Origin: Leishmania mexicana MHOM/GT/2001/U1103
Taxonomy: Eukaryota > Euglenozoa > Kinetoplastea > Trypanosomatida > Trypanosomatidae
Length of the DNA stretch: 64,000 nt
Direction of reading: 5' to 3'
NCBI RefSeq assembly: GCF_000234665.1
Contig: NC_018338.1
Span: 298,501 to 362,500, forward strand
The notes under the pieces were generated by a model, which worked only from the letters and a program-made list of their open reading frames with translations, did not search any database and had not been told where the DNA came from. This document shows positions 20,552 to 29,120 of the stretch, piece after piece (positions within the stretch are counted from its first letter, which is position 1; every line of letters begins with the position of its first letter). The position numbers and the translations under genes were made by a program.

Positions 20552-21154
20552 CAGGGGCAGCTCACCAATTCGATGGCACAGACCACCCGTACAGCAACAA
20601 CAAAGAAGGCGCGATAGCGTGCGTGCTGCCGTGTGAGAGGCGGTGTCCGTATGTCTGCGTGTTTTCTGGGGCCGTCCCCCACCCCTTGTGCATGTAAACG
20701 CTTCGGTGCTACTATCTCCCTTCTATTGTCACGTTTTCATCGATAAGCATGTTCCTCTCAGCAGTGGATGGAGTTTGCCGAGGTGCCCCGGGAGCGGCGC
20801 CGCGTCTGCCACCCTCAGTGCGGCAGACGCACCTTACACGATGAAAACGGATGGAAAAGGAGAGAATGGATCACTCGCCAAAACGCACCCGCACGAAACG
20901 TCCGTGTGTCCGCAGAACGTGTGGTACCCCAACCTTTGCAGGTGAAGACCGCAGCTTTGGGCAACAGCTCCCGGCTCCCCCCCCCCGTCTTTTCAGCCTC
21001 CCCAATAAGCCTTCCCTCTTCCCTCTCCACTTGCGTCCGCACTTAGCAGCCCTTCATACGAACACAACAAGAGGGAAGTCATCAGGGCGTTCCCTACGTC
21101 AAGCCTGACTGGCCTCCTTCACTCATACACGCACTCAAGATCCAAGTGCCTGTC
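20552..21154. other. Intergenic region before the THUMP protein gene
   Basis: No gene seen. A C-rich tract (20973-20994) ends in TTTTCAG (AG at 20995-20996), a likely spliced-leader acceptor for the gene at 21155. Confidence 0.55.
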
Positions 21155-22435
21155 ATGAAGCGCAGCTACCGAGACAACAACCCCCGCTTTCACAAGCATC
21201 GGCAGGGCAAGATGCTCCTACCGCACAGCCACCTCGCGGGATTGTTCTTCACGGTGAACCCTCGACAAGAGCCGCGCGCGCAGCGGGAGGCGCAGCTTTA
21301 CCTGTCCACACTCACCCCCGACCTGGAGGCCGCGCATGAGGCGTTCGTCAAAAGCAGTCGCACGACCTCCAGCAGCGCGGGCGACGCCGCCGGCCGCAGC
21401 AGCAACGACCAGGGCGACGCCACCGTTCCCCAGCCGTCCGCCTCGCTGTCAAGCCTCCTCGCAGCAGAGCTAGCAGCCTGTAGCACGCACGACACCAACG
21501 GAAACAGGTTCAATACAACAAAGCGGCCGCGCTCGGAGGACGATGAGGCCGACGAGGACTCGCCAGCTGACGAGGGTGCTGACAGCGAGCCAGGCAGCTG
21601 CCGCCGCCGCCGCCGTGACACGCCGCATCGGCGCAGCGAATGGTTCGCGCCATTGGAGACTGGCTGCAAAGGGTATCTCTTCCTCAACGTGCCAACCGTG
21701 AATGCCACCGTAACCTGCCCAAAGTGCCACGCCGCCTCCAACCTCGCCACCGAGGCGGAAGGCGTAATGACAGCGTCCGGGGCCGGTGGCGCAGCACCGT
21801 CGACAACGGAGGCAGACGCTTTGCCGCCGCACACAATTGTACTGAACCCCCTTGTCTCCCGCATCACTGAGCGCATTTTCGAAGATCTCGCCGCCAATCC
21901 CCGGCCGATCTTCCGCAACTGCTTCCGACTGATGCCAGCCGAGCTGACGTGCTGTCCCACACTACCGGAGATGCAGACGGCGCTGCGCAAGCTGCTGTCC
22001 CTCCACTTCGCAGCGGAGATGGTCAACAGCACTGTTGCGGCAGATGACGGGGTGGACTTTGCGCAGCGCATTCCGCTGCCGTCCTGGGGTGCTGGCCGGC
22101 CGCGCCGCTCGATGCACACCATTGCGCTACAGTTCACCGTCAAGAACAACACGAGCGTCGAGCAGAAGAAGGGAGCCATTGCGTCCGCGCTCACGGCCGC
22201 GATCCCCGCCAATCGCTTCATTGTTGTCGCGCAACCGTCGCACAAGACGAAGTGCACGGTGGAGGCGACCGTCTGCATTTTCGTGGCGCACGCAACATGC
22301 GTCATGGGCGTGCAGCGCCGTGTCACTGAGCGGCGCAGTTTCAACCTGCACGCCGTCGGCGAGGACGCATTTGTTTTATCCAATGCAGTTCAAGCCTCCC
22401 CCAAGACCGAGCAGCGCACCGTTCAGTATGAGTAG
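21155..22435 (+). CDS. THUMP-domain protein, TAN1/THUMPD1-like tRNA acetylation adaptor
   Basis: A 426-residue protein. I prefer the ATG at 21155 (MKRSYRDNN) to a GTG 9 nt upstream. The N-terminal block HLAGLFFTVNPRQEPRAQRE (about 27-46) corresponds to the start of TAN1/THUMPD1 proteins. A Ser/Ala- and Asp/Glu-rich insert (about 65-170) follows, then a single CPKC motif. The C-terminal THUMP half has PRPIFRNCFRLMPAELTC (about 249-266) and HTIALQFTVKNN (about 320-331), then the AIPANRFIVVAQPSHKTKC stretch and CVMGVQRRVTERRSFNL at the end. In yeast and humans this family binds tRNA-Ser/Leu and helps Kre33/NAT10 make N4-acetylcytidine at C12. A role in tRNA ac4C here is inferred from family membership. 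Length exceeds fungal TAN1 because of the low-complexity insert. Confidence 0.85.
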   Translation: MKRSYRDNNPRFHKHRQGKMLLPHSHLAGLFFTVNPRQEPRAQREAQLYLSTLTPDLEAAHEAFVKSSRTTSSSAGDAAGRSSNDQGDATVPQPSASLSSLLAAELAACSTHDTNGNRFNTTKRPRSEDDEADEDSPADEGADSEPGSCRRRRRDTPHRRSEWFAPLETGCKGYLFLNVPTVNATVTCPKCHAASNLATEAEGVMTASGAGGAAPSTTEADALPPHTIVLNPLVSRITERIFEDLAANPRPIFRNCFRLMPAELTCCPTLPEMQTALRKLLSLHFAAEMVNSTVAADDGVDFAQRIPLPSWGAGRPRRSMHTIALQFTVKNNTSVEQKKGAIASALTAAIPANRFIVVAQPSHKTKCTVEATVCIFVAHATCVMGVQRRVTERRSFNLHAVGEDAFVLSNAVQASPKTEQRTVQYE

Positions 22436-22472
22436 TTACCATCTCGAATAAAAAAATACACATATAATTCCT

Positions 22473-22763
22473 TTTCAGTGTGGCGCTCTCTACCACAAGT
22501 CATCCATACACGCATGCCCGCACGACGACAGCCCACCCACCTTCGCAGGGATTCGGCTCATAACATGGGGCCCTCCGGGGCAGAGCCGTCCTGCCGCCGA
22601 GCCGGGCCCTGCACCCAACACGCCTTCATTGTCCCACCCCGGCCCTCACCAGATACGTGCCTCGCGGCCGGCGCCAGGCGGACGGCTTGTGCGGGCCACG
22701 TCTTGGGTCCTGCGTGCGGGCGGGGGCGCTGGTTTCCCGCCGTGCGGGGTGGTGGGGGGCGAC
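22473..22763 (+). repeat. Inverted repeat, right arm (matches 10291-10581)
   Basis: Matches the reverse complement of the left arm at about 98% over 22473-22733. The outer boundary at 22473 is sharp. It begins only 38 nt after the stop of the THUMP gene, so that gene's 3'UTR probably contains it. The arms enclose about 11.9 kb with four genes. Confidence 0.9.
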
Positions 22764-22994
22764 CCACCCGCCCCCCCCCTGGTGGGCCAGGAGCAGGGCC
22801 CGCCCGACCCGCCGTGGCGGCCGGCCAAGGGCGGTGAACCCCCGCACAAAGGAACCGCCGCAGACAGAGCGGGTGCGGGGAGGGGCGAAAAAGCACCCCG
22901 CACGAAGCAAAAAAAAAAAACCAGCACCCAACCCGGGCCACCGAGGCGGAGGGAAAGCAAGGCCCAGATCGACCCCAACCGCCCCATCTTTGAT

Positions 22995-23098
22995 TCATCC
23001 TCCTCCTTGCACTTTTTTCCTCCTTTTCTCAGGAAGGTAAATCACACCAACCGTTAGTGACGCAGATTTTTCTTTGTATATTTCACTTTTGCCATCAG
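22995..23098 (+). promoter_or_regulatory. Predicted spliced-leader acceptor(s) for the TELO2-like gene
   Basis: A pyrimidine tract followed by CTCAG at about 23027-23031 is the best acceptor. Use of the AG at 23097-23098 would leave a 5'UTR of one base after the leader, so it is less likely but possible. Confidence 0.4.
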
Positions 23099-23099
23099 T

Positions 23100-25871
23100 A
23101 TGATGGACTTCGCAACGATTGAGCGCCAGGCGCTGAACGATTTAAGAGATTCAAGCAATTCAGTCAAAATACCCTTTGATCGACAAAATGACCGCACTGC
23201 TGATACCCTGGCGCAACTCGTTGAAAAGCTAAAAATGAATGAACCTGTGTGCGTGTCTGTACAGGATTATGACAGCCGATTCCAGAAATATGTATGCACC
23301 ACGCCCGTCGGTACGCATATTCTTGACCTCGCTGCGAGCATTGATTGCAGTGGATCAGTCGTGCAGGATCAAATCACTGAACATCAGTGCAAGCTGCTGG
23401 TTTCCTTTCCCGAACGCCTGGCCAACGTGGTTAGTCAAAACCGAAATGCTACGTTTCTTTTTGACGCCACACTTTATTGGGAACGCCTTTGTGACACTGT
23501 ATTGCTCCTTTATTTCACAAAAGCGCAGCAGGCGAATAACTGCGAAGGGGTGCCAGTCGAAACGAAGCATTTATTAACGGTTTTGAAAGTGCTAGCTGTT
23601 TTGCTGCTCCGACGCGGGAAGAGTGACATCATGATCCGTCGTCTGGGAATGATACCAAAGTATCTGTTCGATGGTGAGCATTTTTGCGAGCGATTTGGCC
23701 ACCTAATGGAAGCTGCTTTCGAAGCCAGCAAGCAACCACATTTTTCTCTCAAATCTCAGAGACGCGCAGAAGTATCTAGCCTTTGGCATCGCTGGAATAC
23801 TCTCCTTTTTCAATTAATTGAGAAGCGGGCGGAGATAAAAGATGTCGTCCTCAGCGCTGTTAGTGCCCTGATAAATACCCCAGCTGGTGCCAACTCAATT
23901 CAGCTGGCCAATAATGTGTTCTACACCGTTTGTGTGCATCAACTTTCCCTTGCCGGACCAACGCGGGCAACCGCGCGCATCATTGTCAGGGATTTTCTCC
24001 CTGCGGTAGCAGGCACTGCCGACGCGGATCACAGGCTTACTCATAGGGAGCAGGAGTGCTTTAGCGCACTTTTCAAGAAGTGGGAAAATAAAGAGTTTGT
24101 CACCTCTGCTGATTTGAGTCTGAATATGCGGCTTCTGCATCCAGTCATGTACGCGCTTTTGTATATGCACAAGAAAACGCCTGCCGAAAGCAGGTTTCCT
24201 GATGCGTTTGTCGGAGCTCTTCTTACTGGCGTGACAATCCGCCTCGATAGCACTCGCGGCCCCGAATTGCGAAACTGCGCCATGACCGTTGCTGCCGCAT
24301 ACGCAACGCTTTTCGTAATAAGCGCCGACGGTGTCGCTCCATTGCTGCAGGATGCAAACTTCTCTGTGGCACTCAACGAGTGGATGAAAGAGGAACCTGG
24401 CACCTCACAGTACGCCGAAACGGTGAGCACCGTAACGCAGATGAACAACAAGCCCGTAGTCGCCGCAGGTTTGGAGATGCGAGTGTCTTCACTGGTGGAG
24501 GTATTTCCCTTCGATCCAGATGAGGAATATCATTTTTTTACGAGGTCAAGTCACAGCAAAGAAAAATTGATTGCAGCACAGGCCATTGATGCACCCGTGG
24601 CAATAATGCAACTCGACTCTACAGAAGCTCCTCTTCCATCTTTCGGCCAACAAAAGTACACGAAAGATGAATTCGGCGAGCACGTGTCCATTCTCAGCAG
24701 CATTCGTGAGTGTTACAATGCGTTGGTCGGCGTGGGACGAAGCCCCAACGCGCAACTGCACGAGGTTCAGGAAGCCACTGAAAGTGGCTTGCGAGGGCTT
24801 TCTGATGCATTCGCTAAGCTCCGGCAGCGGATCGGATCGGATCTATTCAACGCGGTCGGCAGGGAGACGGGTTCATTTGTTGCCGTCTTGTTGCCTACGC
24901 TGATTTCACTGAGTATTCATGCTCCCGAAGATCAGAAGCAACATTTACTGCAGCTACGCTACAAGATTATTGTCGACCTCATCGTGCTGAATCCCCCTTT
25001 AGCCCTGAACCAACTGGGTGGAATGGTGTATCGTAGCAATTATGGAATTTACCAACGGACAGAACTCATAAAAGCAATTGGCGAAGCTGCTTTTGTGTTG
25101 TCACAAGTGGAGGTGGCGCCGGCTTCTGCTGCAAGCACAGGGGCTGGACGCGAGCAAGCCACAGTCGCTGAGAAGCTCCAACGTATTTATCCACCGATTC
25201 CGACGCACGAGCTGTCAAGCAGTCGTAAAACGTCTATTGTGGTGAGCGAGGGCAAGAACACACGTCGTTGGGGAAATGCGGTGGTTGAACGCCAAAATCG
25301 TACGCGTCCAAAGCACTACAGCAACTTGCTTGGGGACGTGGCCGCAGCGTTTGTGGCCGTGTTTTTGCATAAGCTTGATGCCGATCATTTTGCCTTTTTT
25401 CAAGAAGTGGACCCTTACACGCCGTGTGCAATTCTCGATTCTCTTACGAGTGTTTTTCAGGGCATTACAAATGTTCGGCACGTCGCTGCAGAGCTGTCTG
25501 AGAAGAACTTCGACTTCTTTTTTGCCGTTTGCACACGGCACCCAAACCTCTCTGTCCGGAAAGCTGCGTGGGCTTCCGTGGTGGAGGTGATGCGCACGTG
25601 GTGTGGTGTGGCCCCTCTTTGGATTCGTCGGAAAGACGGTGAGCGAATCTTCAACAGGGACGCGGTGACCTATCGCTCACTTGTCTTTACGAAAGCATGG
25701 CTGAGTGCGCTGGAGATTCTGCAGCACACTTGCGTGGATATGGTGCAGAAGAGTGATCCTTGTGGACACACAGCTTTGATTGCAGTTTCCAGCCTGCGCG
25801 ATTTAGTGTGTGATAGAGATGATTTTTACTCTATGCTCGCTCGTGTAGAAGAGCATGTTTTAGAAGAGTAA
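23100..25871 (+). CDS. Probable TELO2/Tel2 homologue (TTT complex, PIKK maturation)
   Basis: A 923-residue, mostly helical protein without signal or membrane segments. The ATG at 23100 (followed by a second ATG) directly follows a T-rich tract. The C-terminal third resembles the conserved Tel2 domain: a helical repeat around FVAVLLPTLISL (about 590) and DLIVLNPPLALNQLGGMVYR with NYGIYQRTELIKAIGEAAF (about 622-663). Then come a basic TRRWGN linker (about 721), a block beginning HYSNLLGDVAAAFVAVFLHK, and C-terminal HEAT-like helices ending SLRDLVCDRDDFYSM. Human TELO2 (837 aa) has the same order with KTRRF and a domain starting NRFAPVAGHFFFPLLQ. Tel2 with Tti1/Tti2 stabilises newly made ATM, ATR, TOR and related kinases through Hsp90. 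Third-position GC is far lower (about 43% in the first 47 codons by my count) than in neighbours. Recognition is by eye. Confidence 0.72.
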   Translation: MMDFATIERQALNDLRDSSNSVKIPFDRQNDRTADTLAQLVEKLKMNEPVCVSVQDYDSRFQKYVCTTPVGTHILDLAASIDCSGSVVQDQITEHQCKLLVSFPERLANVVSQNRNATFLFDATLYWERLCDTVLLLYFTKAQQANNCEGVPVETKHLLTVLKVLAVLLLRRGKSDIMIRRLGMIPKYLFDGEHFCERFGHLMEAAFEASKQPHFSLKSQRRAEVSSLWHRWNTLLFQLIEKRAEIKDVVLSAVSALINTPAGANSIQLANNVFYTVCVHQLSLAGPTRATARIIVRDFLPAVAGTADADHRLTHREQECFSALFKKWENKEFVTSADLSLNMRLLHPVMYALLYMHKKTPAESRFPDAFVGALLTGVTIRLDSTRGPELRNCAMTVAAAYATLFVISADGVAPLLQDANFSVALNEWMKEEPGTSQYAETVSTVTQMNNKPVVAAGLEMRVSSLVEVFPFDPDEEYHFFTRSSHSKEKLIAAQAIDAPVAIMQLDSTEAPLPSFGQQKYTKDEFGEHVSILSSIRECYNALVGVGRSPNAQLHEVQEATESGLRGLSDAFAKLRQRIGSDLFNAVGRETGSFVAVLLPTLISLSIHAPEDQKQHLLQLRYKIIVDLIVLNPPLALNQLGGMVYRSNYGIYQRTELIKAIGEAAFVLSQVEVAPASAASTGAGREQATVAEKLQRIYPPIPTHELSSSRKTSIVVSEGKNTRRWGNAVVERQNRTRPKHYSNLLGDVAAAFVAVFLHKLDADHFAFFQEVDPYTPCAILDSLTSVFQGITNVRHVAAELSEKNFDFFFAVCTRHPNLSVRKAAWASVVEVMRTWCGVAPLWIRRKDGERIFNRDAVTYRSLVFTKAWLSALEILQHTCVDMVQKSDPCGHTALIAVSSLRDLVCDRDDFYSMLARVEEHVLEE

Positions 25872-26368
25872 ACCGTTTCTATCGTTTCCCCCTTACTACT
25901 ACCAGTATTTCATTCCTCACAGGGTTTCTGCATTTCTCTTCAAAACGAAAAACGCGAAACGAAAAAGACTGTTGTCTCGCCAATGTGGACGATGCTGCTT
26001 TTTGTTTTTGTTGTTGTGTGTGTGCATGGGTATGTGTGTGTGCGTGGTGTGCTTGCTCTAAAAACGCAGCATCAGAGCTAGCACCGGCCTTCTTGCTCTT
26101 TCGCCAAAAATGTGACCCCTTTCCCGCATGTTTCTCCAGGAGACACTGCGTGTCGAGTTTAATCCAAGTATCTTCTCTCTCACCATCATTGCCTCTACTC
26201 TGTTTCCACAAGAACAATATACGGTGACGTACTTGTTGTACTCATCTTTCTCCACTGCGTTACTTCATATATTAGACCTTTTAGCGATTGTTCTGGGTTT
26301 CGCAATACTTTTATTGTTGTTCGTCTACGTCGAAGAAGTGGTTTGTCTGCTTCTTCCCCCTTTGACGA
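25872..26368. other. AT-rich intergenic region
   Basis: No supported gene. A pyrimidine tract (26170-26210) ends in CCACAAG (AG at about 26211-26212), a plausible acceptor for the next gene. An 84-codon hydrophobic frame (26128-26382) overlaps the next start codon but starts upstream of that acceptor. Confidence 0.5.
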
Positions 26369-28129
26369 ATGAGGCGGCTTGAAAAGAACATTCATGGAGT
26401 TGCTCACAGTTTTCTTGCTTCTGCAAAACGCCATGCCCGCCGGCGCCAGCTGCAGCGTGAGCACACGAATGATTCAGACACTGGTGGCTCGATTCAAACC
26501 AATTCGAAAGGCATAATTCAAGAAGCCTCTCGACCTGGCCCTGATGTCTCAAGTCTTCGTGGCAGTGGTATGATGGTTGCGCCTGCCACGACCTCGCTGG
26601 ACAAGATCCGTGCTCAATTAGTCGCCCTGCGAAACGAGAATAGACTCATTGCAGAGGAAGCAAAACAAGCAGCCGAGCAGCGGCAGTGGGAGAAACTGGT
26701 GAAAGAGCAAAAGGAGCAAGACTTGCTTCGTGTAGGAATCAGCCTGACGCACGAGAAAACGCGAGACGACTCTCTCACAAAGCTCATCCAGAGGGAGTAT
26801 TCACGCCTAAACAAGCCAAATGATGCCTTTCGCGTCGGCAAAGAAGTCGTTGACGGGGTTGCGCAGCGGTCCTTTCTGCTGCACGAGAGACGATTCAAGG
26901 ACGCCGATGACGTGCTTCGAAAGAACGGAAATGTTACTGATACTCGCCGCTATATGGCGCTAGCTTTTTCGTCATTGCCCGAGCAAAGGGCTCATTTAGT
27001 GGAGGTTCTGAAGCGCATGCAGGCACAATGGGCAGCGGAGTGCGAGAAGCTTACCAAAGCATCTGACCCCATACAAAGCTCTTCTAACAATATCAACGCT
27101 ACAGTTGAGGCCAGCTCAAATGCGGTATCGCAACTGGCATGGTTGACGGTGCTCGAGGGGCTACCAGATGAGGACATTCGTGCACTCTGGGAAGCCGACA
27201 TACTCGATGCAGAGACGCTGTTGTCTTTGCTCTCTGAGCCTTCGTCAGATACACCTTCGCCGACAGAGAGCAGTGTTGTGCCGGAGCGCACTCGAAGCGA
27301 CGGGGACCAAGGCACTTCCGACGAGGATGCACCTGCTGATCTGCTTTTCGATGAGAAGATCAAGTATGTGCAGCAGCTACACTATCTGCAAGAGATCACA
27401 AATACTATTCGGGAGACGGAGCTGGGTGATGTGCCGCCGATTGACCTGGCACCGACGATTGTGAAGGCGAAACGGCGTCAATTCGATAACGTCACAGAAG
27501 ACGAGCTCCGTCAGCTCGAGCAGTACGAAGAGTCCGCAGTCATGCACCTTCCTCTGAAAGAGCCGTTTCCCTCTACAGGCGAATCACAGGCGGTGAAGGC
27601 TGAACCGTGCAATGTCTGTGTTCCCGCTGCAATGCTCGAGCGTGCCCTTTTCCCCTCCAATTGCTTTTTGAATGCAGTGGCGCAGAAGGACGCCGCGCTG
27701 CGGCGCTCTTTGGAGCGGATGGAGCGAATCAAGCGAGAGACGCTGCTCGATCCGGAGTTTCAAGAGGCGGTGCGTTTTGCGCACGCCGTGGAGGAAGCAT
27801 CTGTGGCGCCCCATCTTCGTGGATGGGGCAGAAGCGACGGTGACGACGGTGATGACAGCGGTGAGGAAAACGGCGCGCCACTTCGGGCCACTCGCCGCAC
27901 AGTATCGAAGCGCGAGAAGCGGGCGGCTCGCAGCCACCAGCTGCGAGGCCCCATGGCGCGCTCACCGTACTCGCCAGAAGTAATACCGTATTTTTATAAT
28001 GATATGCGCAGCATAGTTCCACCGCGTGGGGCATTTAACCTGCCGGACCCAGCGCCGACGAAGGCCGAGCGTGCCGCACTACGTGGCCGTCGGCGCCGTG
28101 CGCGAAAAGGAGCGCGCTACAGCAAATGA
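26369..28129 (+). CDS. Hypothetical coiled-coil/basic protein
   Basis: A 586-residue protein from the ATG at 26369. The N-terminus is basic (MRRLEKNIHGVAHSFLASAK and RHARRRQ), compatible with a mitochondrial presequence. A coiled-coil-like stretch (about 77-120, LDKIRAQLVALRNENRLIAE) follows. Central charged helical blocks (about 130-240), an acidic Ser/Glu-rich region (about 290-330) and a DDGDDSGEE patch near 490-500 come next. The tail is very basic, ending AERAALRGRRRRARKGARYS. A possible conserved terminal motif is SPYSPEVIPYFYNDM (about 532-546). I do not recognise the family. Basic tails and presequence-like starts are common in trypanosomatid mitochondrial ribosome or assembly proteins, but that is only a guess. 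Third-position GC is low, like the TELO2-like gene before it. Confidence 0.8.
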   Translation: MRRLEKNIHGVAHSFLASAKRHARRRQLQREHTNDSDTGGSIQTNSKGIIQEASRPGPDVSSLRGSGMMVAPATTSLDKIRAQLVALRNENRLIAEEAKQAAEQRQWEKLVKEQKEQDLLRVGISLTHEKTRDDSLTKLIQREYSRLNKPNDAFRVGKEVVDGVAQRSFLLHERRFKDADDVLRKNGNVTDTRRYMALAFSSLPEQRAHLVEVLKRMQAQWAAECEKLTKASDPIQSSSNNINATVEASSNAVSQLAWLTVLEGLPDEDIRALWEADILDAETLLSLLSEPSSDTPSPTESSVVPERTRSDGDQGTSDEDAPADLLFDEKIKYVQQLHYLQEITNTIRETELGDVPPIDLAPTIVKAKRRQFDNVTEDELRQLEQYEESAVMHLPLKEPFPSTGESQAVKAEPCNVCVPAAMLERALFPSNCFLNAVAQKDAALRRSLERMERIKRETLLDPEFQEAVRFAHAVEEASVAPHLRGWGRSDGDDGDDSGEENGAPLRATRRTVSKREKRAARSHQLRGPMARSPYSPEVIPYFYNDMRSIVPPRGAFNLPDPAPTKAERAALRGRRRRARKGARYSK

Positions 28130-28622
28130 TAACCTGCTCTCTTGAAACGTTTTTTTTTTGCTACTACTACTATTCTTGCGTCGCTAACCTGGGAGATGTG
28201 CACGAGTTTCCCTCTTCCTGTTCACAGTTTCGCTGTTTGGGGTGTCTGCAGGCTTGCATGCCTCTTTCTCTCTCTTACTGCAAAACGGTTTGTCGGAAGC
28301 CGCAGCAACGCTGCACAGCTGATGAGTTTAGGAAGGGCCCAGGCCGACGAGGCAAGCTGCCCAGAAATGGGAGTTTTCGCCTCATCTCGCCCTCTTCTGA
28401 TGCGAGCTGCTTTGCAGGGCCGAGAACGTAGTGCTCGGTGCAACTTTTCTGCCGCCTTCTTGCTCCACTCTCCATCGCCCACTCATCCTCTGCTTCGCAA
28501 CATCGGTTCCAGTGCCCTCTTGGTGCGGTCACCGTCCCCTTACAGAAACGGAAATCGTTGATCGGCATTTTTTTTCCTTTTGTGTGCGTGTCTGTTGTTA
28601 GTGCTCTGAGGGACAATAAAAG
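28130..28622. other. Intergenic region
   Basis: No gene seen. T-rich and pyrimidine tracts (28140-28165 and 28565-28600) frame it; the second is followed by TTAG and CTGAG sites shortly before the ATG at 28623. Confidence 0.5.
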
Positions 28623-29120
28623 ATGTTTTCCAGCCACAAAACCCCTGCAAAGGCGCAGCGTGACGGATACGACGATGAGCAGCACCTTGTCGCTGCGGTA
28701 TCGGAGTTCAAAAAAGTAGAGGCTTCAAATCAATCCATGGTGGATCAACTACACCAACGACTCGCATCTCCGTTCCAAGTGACAACGAAGCCGTGTGAAG
28801 CAGGCCGGGCAGCAGTGCTACAGTGCTATCAGCAGCTGCAAGGCTCCTCGGCGGTCACAACTAGCAACGCAGCGTCGTCGACATCGCCTGCGCCGCCGCC
28901 GGGAGCACACAGCGACAGCAAGAGCGCCAACTTAGCCCCCGATGAAGCGTGGCTCTCAATTCCATATCAGCAGTGCTACGAGACCGCGCTGGCATATCAC
29001 CAGTGCGTGGAGGACACGCTAGCAACGCACTTAGCCCTCGTCGCTGCCTTTGAGCAGCGTAGGACCCAGCAGAAGATAGGCCATCAATCAGTCGTGAAGG
29101 CCCAAGATAAGCCACAGTGA
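28623..29120 (+). CDS. Twin CX9C (CHCH) protein, MIC19/MIC25-like
   Basis: A 165-residue protein with two exact CX9C motifs: C58-C68 (CEAGRAAVLQC, followed by YQQL) and C118-C128 (CYETALAYHQC, followed by VED). The sequence around them (IL/VLQCY in the first helix, AL-Y-x-x-CV in the second) resembles the CHCH domain of CHCHD3/CHCHD6, the MICOS subunits MIC19/MIC25 that hold cristae junctions. CHCH proteins are imported to the intermembrane space and folded by disulfide formation. The odd feature is a 49-residue gap between the motifs, filled with Ser/Ala/Pro/Gly low-complexity sequence, where a canonical CHCH hairpin has a short turn. There is no N-terminal presequence, as expected for the CX9C import route. 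MIC19 identity is tentative; another CX9C protein is possible. Confidence 0.82.
   Translation: MFSSHKTPAKAQRDGYDDEQHLVAAVSEFKKVEASNQSMVDQLHQRLASPFQVTTKPCEAGRAAVLQCYQQLQGSSAVTTSNAASSTSPAPPPGAHSDSKSANLAPDEAWLSIPYQQCYETALAYHQCVEDTLATHLALVAAFEQRRTQQKIGHQSVVKAQDKPQ

Larger units (their letters stand above)
22436..23099. other. Intergenic region with GC-rich repeat and acceptor site for the TELO2-like gene
   Basis: It holds the right arm of the inverted repeat (22473-22763), then about 220 bp of very GC-rich sequence with a 12-A run (22909-22920) and then a sharp drop in GC. A pyrimidine tract (22995-23030) ends in CTCAG. Another T-rich stretch runs to an AG at 23097-23098, one base before the ATG. 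Confidence 0.7.

Noticed and set aside
26128..26382. 84-codon hydrophobic frame overlapping the ATG at 26369
   Set aside because: Its ATG lies upstream of the likely spliced-leader acceptor near 26212, and hydrophobicity is explained by T-rich leader. It might act as an upstream ORF only if an earlier acceptor is used.
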